DNA from: Richelia sinica FACHB-800
GTDB taxonomy: Bacteria > Cyanobacteriota > Cyanobacteriia > Cyanobacteriales > Nostocaceae
Length of the DNA stretch: 64,000 nucleotides
Direction: 5' to 3'
NCBI RefSeq assembly: GCF_014698825.1
Contig: NZ_JACJTT010000021.1
Coordinates: 29,518-93,517 of the forward strand
The notes beneath the pieces were generated by a model. That model searched no databases and was not told the origin of the DNA. It saw only the letters and a list, made by a program, of their open reading frames with translations. This document shows, piece by piece, positions 46,622 through 56,090 of the stretch. The position numbers were made by a program, and so were the translations under genes. Within the stretch, counting starts at the first letter, position 1, and each line of letters opens with the position of its first letter.

Positions 46622-48787
46622 ATGAGCGTGAATGAAACTATACACACAGAAAATTTTGCTTGGAATCGGCAAGTGTATCAACGCCTAAAACTTGCCTTAA
46701 GTCTTGGCCTGCGGCGACAAATATTGTTAGCTGTATGTGATGATTTACACCTAAGAAATCAAATTGCTGCGCGATTACATTCTACCTTAGCTTATCCAGT
46801 GGGTCAGGTGTTATATCAGCCAGGAGATGGAGGTGGAATTAGTACCCCTGCCTATCCTAGATTAGTGACTTTGCGCTTGAATGTAAACGACCCTAATCCG
46901 ATGGTGCAGATTAATCAATGGTTAGCGAATTATCCACCACCCATTGTTGGTGCATCATCAGAAAATCCTGGACGTTCCCTACCCATACCAGCATTTCAAA
47001 TTGTTGGTGTGGAATTACTCACTAAACAGCCTGTAGCTGTCCAAAGGTTGTTTTTACATTATTTACGGTTAAGTGAACAATATTTTTCTAATCAAGAATC
47101 TAGTCAATTTTTAGAGACAAGTTTGCTGTTTTGGTTGCCACGTCCTTGGTTTTATGCTATCCAGCAATCAGCCACTAAATTTTGGCATTATCGCACTGGA
47201 GTTTTTGTGTTTGCTGGGGAACCCACACCAACTGTAGATAATCGTGGTTATCCAGAACATTTTGCTAATGGACACAGTTTAGATTTAGGTAATCTTCAAG
47301 ACGAATCCATTCTCAATGAATCTGGTTCCCCATCATTAAATAGCAATTCATTAGAAGATTTTTCTCTCTCTACTGAAGAACATACTTCTCAGCCAGAACC
47401 AGTACATAACGCCACAAACTCAGAGGTATTACCTGTTAATGTGCCTCATGAAAATAACCACAATCAACCCACATCTTTTTCCCACATTAGCCATGAATTA
47501 GCAGAATTAGTTAAAGCGACTATTAGTAATAATATTAATCAAAATGGTGATGAACAGTGGCAACCACAGCAATTACTGTGGGTTATTGAGCAATTGCATG
47601 AAAAACAAGCCACACCAGCAGAAATAGGGGCAGCTTATCAAAATTTAGGTAATTTATATCGCCTCCGCATTGAACAAGGACAGTCCACCATCGAAAACTT
47701 AATGGTGGCAATTTTGGCTTATCAAGAAGCAGTTACCTATGATGACAACTCACCGAAATTACCAGATATTTTGAATGATTTAGGTACGCTTTACTGGATG
47801 CTGCATCGGACACCAGGCACCAGTGAAGAAGGACAGGTTTGTATCCAACAAGGAATTGAGTTTTATCACTTGGCGCTTAAACTGATTTCATCAACGGTGC
47901 AGCCAGACACTTATGCACGAGTACAGAACAATTTAGGGACGGCCTATGGTGATTTAGCGCGTTTTGGGCAACCTGTGGAAAACTGGCAAAAAGCGATCGC
48001 AGCTTATCAGAAAGCGATTAAATATCGTACAGCCTCAACAGACCCATTAAAGTATGCTGCTTGTCAAAACAATTTAGGGACAGCATACTGGCATTTAGGG
48101 CAGAATATTGAACCAGTAGAGAATCTCAAACAAGCGATCGCTGCTTACAATGACGCACTTACATATTATCAGCCAGAGGATGAACCACTCAAATATGGCA
48201 TGATTCAAAATAATATTGGCACAGCTTACTGGAATTTAGCACAGTACGAACAGCCATTAGAAAACTTGCAATTAGCGATTGGTGTTTATCAAGAAGCCCT
48301 GAAATATCGTACACCTGAGAATGCTCCTCATGCTTGTGCCGCTACGCAAAATAATTTGGGAACAGCTTATTGGCATTTAGCTAATTTATTACCTAATAAT
48401 CCAGAAGAAAGGCACAAGTATTTACAATTATGTATTCATGCTTATACAGAAGCGGTTACTATTGCCAAAATCCTCAGTCCTTCATCTCTGAATTTTGACT
48501 TACTAGTCACCCATAATAATTTAGGTCTAGCTCATTATCAGTTAGTAACTGATAGTGCTATCACTGTTGATAGAAATACACTTTCTCAACATTTAGAATC
48601 AGCATTAGACAATCATGTTTTCGCTTTAAATGGTATGGCGGAGAAAACAGAAATTTATCAAACTACTTTTAATTATATAGTTAAAGTAATTCGTACTTTT
48701 CATAATAGTTTAGGTGTCCAAGGACAAAATTTAGCTTTATCTAAAATTCCAGGTAAATTAATGCCAGAAATTTTACCAAAGTTATAG
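46622..48787 (+). CDS. Large TPR-repeat protein with divergent N-terminal ATPase-like region
   Basis: 721-residue protein. Residues 1-~210 form a compact domain (LGLRRQILLAVCDDLHLRNQ, NPMVQINQWLANYPPP, QIVGVELLTKQPVAVQRLFLHYL) of a type found in cyanobacteria next to TPR arrays. It resembles a P-loop/STAND-like sensor but no intact Walker motif is visible. A low-complexity linker (~225-290) follows, then at ~290-640 a run of long TPR units with the pattern NNLGTAYWxLAxxxxPxxNLxxAIxAYxxAL, repeated about five times. The C-terminus (AKILSPSSLNFDLLVTHNNL) is TPR-like too. Protein-protein interaction is the likely role; partners are unknown. Confidence 0.8.
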   Translation: MSVNETIHTENFAWNRQVYQRLKLALSLGLRRQILLAVCDDLHLRNQIAARLHSTLAYPVGQVLYQPGDGGGISTPAYPRLVTLRLNVNDPNPMVQINQWLANYPPPIVGASSENPGRSLPIPAFQIVGVELLTKQPVAVQRLFLHYLRLSEQYFSNQESSQFLETSLLFWLPRPWFYAIQQSATKFWHYRTGVFVFAGEPTPTVDNRGYPEHFANGHSLDLGNLQDESILNESGSPSLNSNSLEDFSLSTEEHTSQPEPVHNATNSEVLPVNVPHENNHNQPTSFSHISHELAELVKATISNNINQNGDEQWQPQQLLWVIEQLHEKQATPAEIGAAYQNLGNLYRLRIEQGQSTIENLMVAILAYQEAVTYDDNSPKLPDILNDLGTLYWMLHRTPGTSEEGQVCIQQGIEFYHLALKLISSTVQPDTYARVQNNLGTAYGDLARFGQPVENWQKAIAAYQKAIKYRTASTDPLKYAACQNNLGTAYWHLGQNIEPVENLKQAIAAYNDALTYYQPEDEPLKYGMIQNNIGTAYWNLAQYEQPLENLQLAIGVYQEALKYRTPENAPHACAATQNNLGTAYWHLANLLPNNPEERHKYLQLCIHAYTEAVTIAKILSPSSLNFDLLVTHNNLGLAHYQLVTDSAITVDRNTLSQHLESALDNHVFALNGMAEKTEIYQTTFNYIVKVIRTFHNSLGVQGQNLALSKIPGKLMPEILPKL

Positions 48788-49444
48788 AAAAAGTTTCTAT
48801 ATATGAGAATTATTGCATAGATTTTTTTTCGGTTTCACGCCAAGGTGCAAAGTTACAGGTAAGAAAGGGAAAAATTATAGTTTGATATAAGTACCTGGGC
48901 AAAATTAATTTAACATTTTTGGAACAACCAAAAATCTCTGTATTCCTTATATGTTAATTGTTCCCCCTCCCAAATATCAAATTTATTTTGATGCCATTTT
49001 AAATATCTAAATTATTGGACTGTAACTCTCTATTAGTCTATATTTTGTTTGATTTTTATTGATTCTTATAACCTTGAAAAACTAGATTAAGTAATTAACG
49101 CAAGAGCATGATTTCATGGATCAAGTATATTTGCTTAATCCTGATTATCCCTCCAGGAAATAATACTGAACTTTGATAATTTCTGGTTCATTTTCATAGT
49201 TATAAAATATGATTTCCATAGATAAAACCTAAGTTTATCCATTCCCGTTATGTTCTCATCCCCTCACCTGACAAGAAATTGTTAGTTTTCTTGTACTAAG
49301 TAAAGGTATGTAAAAAATTAAAATGTAAAATAAGGGTTAAATTGTCGTTAAAACTACAAATTATGGTCAAAATAAGGTAATTAAAGATATAGAGCCGCAA
49401 ATGCTCTGTGAATCGAGTGGAGTTTGACCAAATTAATTTCGTTT
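48788..49444. other. Long intergenic region upstream of the ergothioneine-type genes
   Basis: About 650 bp, A/T-rich. A short open frame of 15 codons at ~49116-49163 (MDQVYLLNPDYPSRK) is present but has no good ribosome binding site. I see no clear terminator after the TPR gene. GGAG at 49419-49422 lies too far from the ATG at 49445 for a standard ribosome binding site, and too close to the TTG at 49424. Confidence 0.4.
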
Positions 49445-50794
49445 ATGCCCACAATTCCCAAAATTCATAGACTAGTCTCTCATCCAGTCCCCAGACTGGA
49501 TGATTGCAGCCCCCAAAGCCTACTCAACTACTTTGACAATTCCTGGGAACTCGAAGAAACTTTGATGAAATCCTTGGTTGGGGAAGAAACCTTCTATCTC
49601 AACCCTGACCCTTTAAGAAACCGTCTGATTTTTTATCTTGGTCACTCTGCTGTTTTTTATATCAATAAATTAATTCGTGTTGGGTTAATAGAAAATCGCA
49701 TCCATCCAGAATATGAAATATTATTTGAAGTGGGAGTAGACCCTGAAACACCTGATGAACTTGATGCCGCAATGGCTGGTGTGATCTGGCCGAAGATAGA
49801 AAAAGTTTGCCAGTATCGGGACAAAGCCAGGGAAGAAATTACTAAAGTAATTCAAAAACATCATCTTTATCTTCCTATTCATTCACAGCATCCCTTTTGG
49901 GCTTTGTTCATGGGAATTGAACACAGTCGCATTCATTTTGAAACTTCATCTATGCTGCTGCGGCAATTGCCAGTGGAGAAGTTGCAGCGTCCTGAAGGTT
50001 GGAATTATGCACCGAGTTATGGGGCAATTACTAATCATGAAATGCGCGAAATTCCTGGGGGGTTAGTGACCTTAGGGAAACGTACAGATGATTTAACCTT
50101 TGGTTGGGATAGCGAATATGGCAGCTTGCAAGTAGAGGTGAAACCATTTTTAGCTAGTCCATATCTCATCACTAATGCAGACTTCTTAGAGTTTGTTCAA
50201 GATGACGGTTATAGTAATGCTGATTTTTGGGGGGCTGAATCTTGGCATTGGCGACAAATGTATAATGTTCAACATCCAAAATTTTGGATACTTAACCATA
50301 ATAGCTATCGCTATCGCGCTACCTTTGATGAAATAGACTTACCCCTGGACTGGCCTGTGGAAGTCAACTATTATGAAGCGATCGCATTTTGTCGTTGGAA
50401 AGGTGGCAAAACTCGCTTGATGACCGAAGCAGAATGGAATCAAGCCCTTGCTACATCTGAAGATAACCCCTTCTCAACTCACTCTAATCTCAACTTACAA
50501 TTTATTTCCCCCTCTCCCGTGGGTATGTTCAAACCCAGCAATACAGCATCTGGTCTATATGACTTGCAAGGTAATGTTTGGGAATGGCTAGGAGACGCTT
50601 TTCAACCCTTACCAGGATTTCAACCTCATCCACTTTACGAAGACCAATCTGCACCTTTTTTTGATGGCAAACATCAAATGATGATTGGTGGTTCTTGGGC
50701 AACTAATGGTGCAATGGCATTACCATCATATCGTAACTGGTTTCGTCCTTATTTTTATCAGCATGTAGGTTTCCGAATTGCTGAAGATTTATAG
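49445..50794 (+). CDS. egtB: OvoA/EgtB-type sulfoxide synthase
   Basis: 449-residue non-haem iron enzyme that joins a thiol (cysteine or gamma-glutamylcysteine) to the imidazole of a histidine derivative using O2. The N-terminal DinB-like domain has the three iron-binding histidines: H67 in FYLGHSAVFY and H160/H164 in GIEHSRIHFETSS, an OvoA-like signature. The C-terminal half is a formylglycine-generating (FGE-sulfatase) domain with YDLQGNVWEW, GGSWATNGA and YQHVGFRIAED. ATG at 49445 is preferred over TTG at 49424. The adjacent egtD-like gene strongly suggests ergothioneine synthesis, as cyanobacterial EgtB enzymes are known to be OvoA-related. Confidence 0.9.
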   Translation: MPTIPKIHRLVSHPVPRLDDCSPQSLLNYFDNSWELEETLMKSLVGEETFYLNPDPLRNRLIFYLGHSAVFYINKLIRVGLIENRIHPEYEILFEVGVDPETPDELDAAMAGVIWPKIEKVCQYRDKAREEITKVIQKHHLYLPIHSQHPFWALFMGIEHSRIHFETSSMLLRQLPVEKLQRPEGWNYAPSYGAITNHEMREIPGGLVTLGKRTDDLTFGWDSEYGSLQVEVKPFLASPYLITNADFLEFVQDDGYSNADFWGAESWHWRQMYNVQHPKFWILNHNSYRYRATFDEIDLPLDWPVEVNYYEAIAFCRWKGGKTRLMTEAEWNQALATSEDNPFSTHSNLNLQFISPSPVGMFKPSNTASGLYDLQGNVWEWLGDAFQPLPGFQPHPLYEDQSAPFFDGKHQMMIGGSWATNGAMALPSYRNWFRPYFYQHVGFRIAEDL

Positions 50795-50841
50795 CAATTG
50801 AGATTTTTTATTAACCATAATTTTTTGAGAGGATACATAGC

Positions 50842-51819
50842 ATGTCTTTGCAATCATTAACTGTTTTAGATCATCATTATCAAGAACTACGTAATGATGG
50901 ACAAGATGTAATTCAAGGCTTAAGCGCCACTCCTAAAACTTTACCTCCCAAATATTTTTATGATGATTATGGTTCCCAGTTATTTGAAAAAATTTGTGAA
51001 CTACCAGAATATTATCCCACTCGCACAGAAGCAAGTATTTTAAAACAATATGCTGATGAAATCGCCGCTATTACTGGATGTTGTGAGTTAATTGAACTAG
51101 GTAGTGGTAGTTCTACAAAAACCCAACTTTTATTAGATGCTTATCAAAAAATAGCTGATTGCTGTACATATCTGCCGATTGATGTCAGCGGTGGAATTCT
51201 TAAAGATAGTGTTGTACATCTACAAAAGAAATATCCTGACTTTTCTATTCATGGACTACTAGGAACCTATGAACAGGCATTAGTGCATTTAGAAACTAAT
51301 TATTTACAGTCGCGGATGTTGTTTTTCCTTGGTAGTTCCTTGGGGAATTTTACACCAGCCGAATGTGACAGCTTTTTCAATCAAGTTGCCCGTACTTTAC
51401 AACCAGGTGATTACTTGTTACTTGGTGTAGATTTACAAAAACCCAAAGATATTTTGGAAGCAGCATACAACGATAGTCAACAAATAACTGATGCTTTTAA
51501 CTTAAACATGTTGTCTCACTTAAATTGGCGTTTTCATGGTGATTTTGACATCAATTTATTTAGACATCAAGCGATTTATAATGAAGCTGAACATCAAATA
51601 GAGATGTATTTACATTGTCAAAAAAGCCATTGGGTCAATTTAAAATCTTTGGATTTAGAAGTTTTCTTTGAAGTGGGAGAACGCATCCTCACAGAAATTT
51701 CTCGCAAGTTTAATTTAGTAACCATGCAAAAGCAACTAGAGGGAAAAAATATGAAAACATTGAAAACTTGGACAGATGATCAGGGTTGGTTTGGCTTAAT
51801 TCTTTCTCAAGTTCAATAA
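50842..51819 (+). CDS. egtD: L-histidine N-alpha-methyltransferase, EgtD family
   Basis: 325-residue SAM-dependent methyltransferase that trimethylates histidine to hercynine, the first step of ergothioneine synthesis. It has YFYDDYGSQLFEKICELPEYYPTR (split here as YFYDDYGSQLFE and ELPEYYPTRTE), the SAM-binding loop LIELGSGSSTKT, then YLPIDVSGGIL and FFLGSSLGNF, all typical of the EgtD (Methyltransf_33/DUF2260) family. It begins 47 bp after the sulfoxide synthase with GAGAGGA upstream of ATG 50842, so the pair forms an operon. The length matches EgtD. It could serve an OvoA-type pathway instead, but the histidine-trimethylation role fits best. Confidence 0.92.
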   Translation: MSLQSLTVLDHHYQELRNDGQDVIQGLSATPKTLPPKYFYDDYGSQLFEKICELPEYYPTRTEASILKQYADEIAAITGCCELIELGSGSSTKTQLLLDAYQKIADCCTYLPIDVSGGILKDSVVHLQKKYPDFSIHGLLGTYEQALVHLETNYLQSRMLFFLGSSLGNFTPAECDSFFNQVARTLQPGDYLLLGVDLQKPKDILEAAYNDSQQITDAFNLNMLSHLNWRFHGDFDINLFRHQAIYNEAEHQIEMYLHCQKSHWVNLKSLDLEVFFEVGERILTEISRKFNLVTMQKQLEGKNMKTLKTWTDDQGWFGLILSQVQ

Positions 51820-52255
51820 ATTAGCAAATTGAATTAATTCATAAAATTGGTTGTAAATTTGCCCAACAAAGCGCCAGGATTTGTGATGCTTTTTAAAAAA
51901 TACTCAAATCTATTCCTGGCTGTTTTCTTTGTTTTATAGTGCGTTGAAAAAATCACAAAATACCTGTGGGATTGCATGAATGACATTTGTGAATAATTGC
52001 CATCTCTATTTTGATGTTAAAAAACTTAAATTTTAGCTATCGTGGAACCCTTGGAACACGAGGGGATTAATTGTTTGTATGTGTTCCAGACAGAAGAACC
52101 AGCAAAATATAAATTGAAGAAAAATATCAACAATTGAAAACTTTTCAATACCACTTAAAAAGTTGAAATTATAATAGCTTCAGTCTTCAACAGTAAAGAT
52201 TTTGCTAACTTATCACATCATGCCATCAAGATATAGACATTAACAGGAGATCGGG
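51820..52255. other. Intergenic region with a terminator-like hairpin
   Basis: 436 bp between the ergothioneine pair and the radical SAM gene. A hairpin with arms GCCAGGA (51873-51879) and TCCTGGC (51914-51920), followed by TGTTTTCTTTGTTTT, resembles a long-loop terminator. A second patch at 52045-52095 contains CTTGGAACACGAGG. I see no peptide precursor ORF for the radical SAM enzyme. Confidence 0.5.
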
Positions 52256-53812
52256 ATGACATTAATAGCTACCAAAAGACCAACAATTGGACTGATTGAA
52301 GTTCCAGCCACCGGACTATATGATGCAGAAGGAAAAAATTGGACTTCTTTATATAGACATCGTTCTTTAATCAGTAAGCAAGTATTGATTCCTGACTTGC
52401 AAGCTGGAGGATTTGATGCCCAATTAGTTAATCTCAGAGACGATAATTACAGTGAAGAATTTGGAGAGGTATTCTGGAAAGGAATGACTCTGCGGAAAAC
52501 CTATGTTGGTGGCAACATTTCCGCCCTTGATCCCGAAGCATTCGATGCTTGGGGAGTGACGGTTAATTTCTCCCAAGATCGTCAAGTCACTTGTATGGTG
52601 ATAGCCCATCTGGCTAAAGGAAACCGCCCCATTGTCGTGGGTGGTTCAGATGCTTTAGCTGAACCCCATCACTACTTGAAAGCAGGTGCAACAGCAGTTG
52701 TTCAAGATAAATCTGGTGCAGCAAATTGGGCACTTTTTGATTATGTGCTGGGAAAAACCCCACGGGAAGAACTCACAGGGGTAATTTTTGCCGACGGTAA
52801 ACAATATCCCCGCAAGACTAAAGCCAAAAGCCCAGAAGAGTGGGCGTTACCTTCGGTGGACGTAGCAAGGGACTGTTTAGGAATGCTTCCCAATGTTCAA
52901 GGAAAAGCACCTGTTGGTTCATTAGTAGCAGATATTGGTTGCGATCGCACCTGTGATTTTTGCATGACACCTACTTACGGTACTGGCTATCGTAGAATGT
53001 CCCCAGCAACAGCCCTCAAATGGTTGGCTATTCAGAAAGAAGCAGGGGCCGTTTCCATCAATATCGGTTCCGATCAATTTCTGGCCCGTGGACTCTTTCC
53101 TGAAGGACGAGAAGAAATAATCAAAATTACCAATGGTGCGCGGGAGATAGGAGTTTCTCTGATGTGGCCCAATGGTTTAGAACTGAGGAAAACCACCTTA
53201 GGAAGTGGGCGTAACTACGATAGCACCGACCTCAGACCCGATGAGGAACTGATTGAAGCCCTATTTGGCTGGGATGGAAGGGTTGGTTGTCCTTTAGCTT
53301 ATATCCCTGCTGAACGCCCCGTTTTTGGACGAGAAGCCTATAAGAAACTCCTGCCTTGGCAAGAGCATTGTACATTGATGAAATCTGTCGTGAGAACCGG
53401 TGTACCTGTCGTTACTTATGGCATCATTATTGGGCTACCTGATGATGATCATGATGACTTGTTACGTCTTGAGGAAGCGATTTCAGAACTTGTAGATGAA
53501 TTAGTAGAAATCAACCCTCAACTAGAATTTCAAACTTCCTGCTACAGCATTATTCCCTTACCCGGAACCCCCCAAGCCCAGAATTTACGCAAAGCCGGAT
53601 TATTACAATTTGAAGATACATGTTTATGGGGAGTATGGACAACAACTTCCAACACTCATCACCTGACCTATGACCAGGTTTCCGATTGGCAAATTCGTCT
53701 ATCTAATATTCGCAGAGCACCGGCAGAATTTACCAACTACAATGGAGAATATTCAGGAATGGTGAGTACAGCTTCCTCTGATGATACAAAGATTGTATTG
53801 GGGAAATCTTGA
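52256..53812 (+). CDS. Radical SAM protein with B12-binding-like N-terminal domain, substrate unknown
   Basis: 518-residue protein. Residues ~1-210 resemble the Rossmann-like B12-binding domain of class B/methyltransferase-type radical SAM enzymes, but no D-x-H-x-x-G cobalamin motif is visible. The cluster motif is C229-x3-C233-x2-C236 (GCDRTCDFCMTPTYG). INIGSDQFLARGLFP and TYGIIIGLPDDDHDD follow in the TIM barrel, and a C-terminal extension has SCYSIIPLPGTPQAQNL. AGGAGA precedes the ATG at 52256. It may be unrelated to the upstream ergothioneine genes, as a terminator-like hairpin separates them. I do not recognise the specific subfamily. Confidence 0.82.
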   Translation: MTLIATKRPTIGLIEVPATGLYDAEGKNWTSLYRHRSLISKQVLIPDLQAGGFDAQLVNLRDDNYSEEFGEVFWKGMTLRKTYVGGNISALDPEAFDAWGVTVNFSQDRQVTCMVIAHLAKGNRPIVVGGSDALAEPHHYLKAGATAVVQDKSGAANWALFDYVLGKTPREELTGVIFADGKQYPRKTKAKSPEEWALPSVDVARDCLGMLPNVQGKAPVGSLVADIGCDRTCDFCMTPTYGTGYRRMSPATALKWLAIQKEAGAVSINIGSDQFLARGLFPEGREEIIKITNGAREIGVSLMWPNGLELRKTTLGSGRNYDSTDLRPDEELIEALFGWDGRVGCPLAYIPAERPVFGREAYKKLLPWQEHCTLMKSVVRTGVPVVTYGIIIGLPDDDHDDLLRLEEAISELVDELVEINPQLEFQTSCYSIIPLPGTPQAQNLRKAGLLQFEDTCLWGVWTTTSNTHHLTYDQVSDWQIRLSNIRRAPAEFTNYNGEYSGMVSTASSDDTKIVLGKS

Positions 53813-54156
53813 ACTCAATATCTGACTTTTGATTGACCTCAAATACTCATCAATATCAAAGATAGGATGGAGGCTAGAGGTTCATTTTCGACAAAGTGAT
53901 CAACAGTCATGCGGTTCTATAGCAATCACATTTCCAACTAATATTTATAGGGTTTGGCATTTGGTAAACATTAATAGCTAACTTGAGAAAACTAAATCTT
54001 ATCATCAGCATCAAGTTTAGCAATAGAACAAAACCAAAATTTCTTACCTTTCCATAAACTTCCATTTGCCAGACTCTTCTTGTTTAGTCAAGGGAAATGT
54101 TAAGATTATAAAACAAGTCAAAATTGTGTTTTTAAATCTCATCATATTAATTCAGC
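53813..54156. other. Intergenic region, no gene seen
   Basis: 344 bp between the radical SAM gene and the DUF427 gene. It is A/T-rich, with no repeat, RNA or ORF that I can support. It presumably holds the DUF427 promoter. Confidence 0.4.
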
Positions 54157-54651
54157 ATGAAACCAAAACCCATACCCCCACAACCAGGACAAGAATCAGT
54201 TTGGGACTATCCACGTCCAGCGATTTTACAACCTACTAATAAACATATAAAAGTCATTTTTAACGGTATAGTTTTAGCAGAAACCACCAGCGCTAAAAGA
54301 GTTTTAGAAACTAGTCATCCCCCTAGCTACTACATTCCAGCCGAAGATATTAAAACAGAATACTTAATTGCCACATCTAGAAAAAGCATGTGCGAATGGA
54401 AAGGTATATCTGAATATTATGATATTTCTGTGGGAGATAAATATGTACATAATGTCGCTTGGCGGTATATTCAACCTACTCCTAATTTTAGAGCTATTCA
54501 AGACCACTATAGTTTTTATCCAGCTTTAATGGATGCTTGTTATGTAAATGATGAGTTAGTCACTCCTCAAGCAGGTGGTTTTTATGGTGGATGGATTACT
54601 GCTGATGTGGTTGGGCCATTTAAAGGTGAACCGGGAACAAATTGGTGGTGA
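54157..54651 (+). CDS. DUF427 domain protein
   Basis: 164-residue protein of the DUF427 (PF04248) family. Features are VWDYPRPAILQPTNKHIKV, VLAETTSAKRVLETSHPPSY (start of the domain), YYIPAEDIKTEYL, SMCEWKGISEYYDI and VNDELVTPQAGGFYGGW, close to the family consensus with the CEWKG motif. The function is unknown. Full length for the family. The gene is isolated: 344 bp upstream and a convergent gene downstream. A 7-bp inverted repeat (CTGAAAG...CTTTCAG, 54716-54744) lies 65 bp after the stop but lacks a T-run. Confidence 0.9.
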   Translation: MKPKPIPPQPGQESVWDYPRPAILQPTNKHIKVIFNGIVLAETTSAKRVLETSHPPSYYIPAEDIKTEYLIATSRKSMCEWKGISEYYDISVGDKYVHNVAWRYIQPTPNFRAIQDHYSFYPALMDACYVNDELVTPQAGGFYGGWITADVVGPFKGEPGTNWW

Positions 54652-54857
54652 TTAGCTGAGATAAAGTGAATATGTCTAAAAATATTAATGCTAATTTATC
54701 TGAAAATATTATAGCCTGAAAGCGATTTATAGCAATACTTTCAGACTATCTTGGCTCTAGTGTCAGCTAGGCTATATTTGTCCCTACATAGGTATTCTGC
54801 AAATAGATATTTTTGGGATTCTTGATGTACCAATTAACCTATTTTGATGCCGCGCTG

Positions 54858-55223
54858 TCAACTTGACTGTGAGACTGATATGGGGTCTACTTTATAGTAG
54901 CTAGCATAGGCATTCTCAATAGCTGGAACAATCTCAACAATTTCAAAATATGTTCCCCAGAAAAGTGTCTCTCGAAGTTTCTCAACCAGAAACTGATATT
55001 CCTGGATTTCGACTGTCTCCCACATCAGCACATCAGTAAAACGACCTGAAAAGGCTTCAGAATCAAAGAATCGCATCTGAACAGATGGATGTGTTTTTAG
55101 AATTGGTAAGATCATCTTCTCTAAGAACTCAAATCTTTCCTTGGGTGAAATTTGAAGCCAGGTTGCTGTCGTCTTCACCAACATAAAAAAGGTGTGCTTT
55201 AGCTCTTCCGATATTGTCGTCAT
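54858..55223 (-). CDS. Darcynin-family protein
   Basis: 121-residue protein matching the darcynin family pattern: HTFFMLVKTTATWLQ at the N-terminus, then SPKERFEFLE, HPSVQMRFFDSEAFSGR, VLMWETVEIQEY and ENAYASYYKVDPIS. Such proteins are small ferredoxin-like or dabb-like folds of unknown role. It is transcribed divergently from the TetR gene with a 20-bp palindrome in the shared region, so it is probably the TetR target. Its start ATG at 55223 is preceded by AGGAG. Confidence 0.85.
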   Translation of the reverse strand: MTTISEELKHTFFMLVKTTATWLQISPKERFEFLEKMILPILKTHPSVQMRFFDSEAFSGRFTDVLMWETVEIQEYQFLVEKLRETLFWGTYFEIVEIVPAIENAYASYYKVDPISVSQSS

Positions 55224-55272
55224 ACATTCTCCTAATGCAGGGTTTTAGGTGCATTCGTAGTCAATTACTCAA

Positions 55273-55292
55273 ATACGAGTAATTACTCGTAT
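55273..55292. promoter_or_regulatory. Perfect 20-bp palindrome (TetR operator candidate)
   Basis: ATACGAGTAATTACTCGTAT is a perfect palindrome at 55273-55292 in the 122-bp gap between the divergent darcynin and TetR genes. A further half-site (ATTACTC) lies at 55264-55270. The palindrome overlaps a TATAAT-like -10 box (55290-55295) for the TetR gene, as expected of an autoregulated TetR operator. Confidence 0.75.
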
Positions 55293-55345
55293 AATATGAC
55301 CTAGCCATTATATTTGCCAACTCGCATTTGATTGAGGTAGTTTCC

Positions 55346-55969
55346 ATGCCGCGTAAACGTTCAACAACACCCCGCAAACTACCAAAACAAGACCGTTCTC
55401 GGATCACCGTTGAAGCCATTCTGGAAGCAACCACTCACATTTTGACTGAAGAAGGCTATGACAGAGCTAGCACTAACCGTATTGCAGAACGAGCAGGGAT
55501 AAGTATTGGCTCGTTATATCAATACTTCCCGAATAAAGAATCGCTTTTGGCAGCCCTGATGGAACAACACTCTAATGAAATTGCTGAACTGGTGGAATCA
55601 AAACTAAGTCATTTATTTGATCAACCCCTAGAGACGACAATTCCAGAACTTATCAAAGCGGTGATTGCTGCTCATGCCATCAATCCCCGATTACACCAAG
55701 TATTAAATGAGGAAATTCCGCGTTCAGAACGATTACAGCAGATGCAGCGTGCGGAAGAACGAATTACTGTATTATTGCGGGCTTATCTTGAACGATGGAA
55801 AGATCATATTAATCCCCGTAATCTAGAAATGACAGTTTTTATTTTGGGGCGTACAGTTGAATCTTTGTGTCACTCAGCCGTTCTAGAACATCCAGACTTT
55901 GTTACTAACACTCAGTTTGGGCAGGAGGTTTCCAAGTTGCTACTTTTCTACTTGAAAAGAACAAATTGA
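55346..55969 (+). CDS. TetR/AcrR family transcriptional regulator
   Basis: 207-residue regulator. The N-terminal helix-turn-helix is typical: ITVEAILEATTHIL, YDRASTNRIAERAGISIGSLYQYFPNKESLLAAL (split at GISIG). The remainder is an alpha-helical ligand-binding domain with no recognisable ligand motif. TTG at 55328 is in frame, but ATG at 55346 has GAGG eight bases upstream and gives MPRKRSTTPRK, a basic N-terminal tail. Next to the palindrome at 55273, it most likely represses itself and the divergent darcynin gene. The inducer is unknown. Confidence 0.93.
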   Translation: MPRKRSTTPRKLPKQDRSRITVEAILEATTHILTEEGYDRASTNRIAERAGISIGSLYQYFPNKESLLAALMEQHSNEIAELVESKLSHLFDQPLETTIPELIKAVIAAHAINPRLHQVLNEEIPRSERLQQMQRAEERITVLLRAYLERWKDHINPRNLEMTVFILGRTVESLCHSAVLEHPDFVTNTQFGQEVSKLLLFYLKRTN

Positions 55970-56090
55970 AACTGCATAACTATTCACTATACGAAAACTT
56001 TCCGCAAGAACCAACCCCATATCTCAATTGCTAAAATTTTAAACCAGAAAAAGCAGCGAAATAACACACCTAGAAAGAGCTACTCCTAAA

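Noticed and set aside
49116..49163. 15-codon ORF (MDQVYLLNPDYPSRK) as a possible peptide gene
   Set aside because: No clear ribosome binding site, no processing enzyme next to it, and length within chance expectation.
51820..52255. Search for a RiPP precursor upstream of the radical SAM gene
   Set aside because: Only ORFs of under 20 codons without core-peptide features were found.
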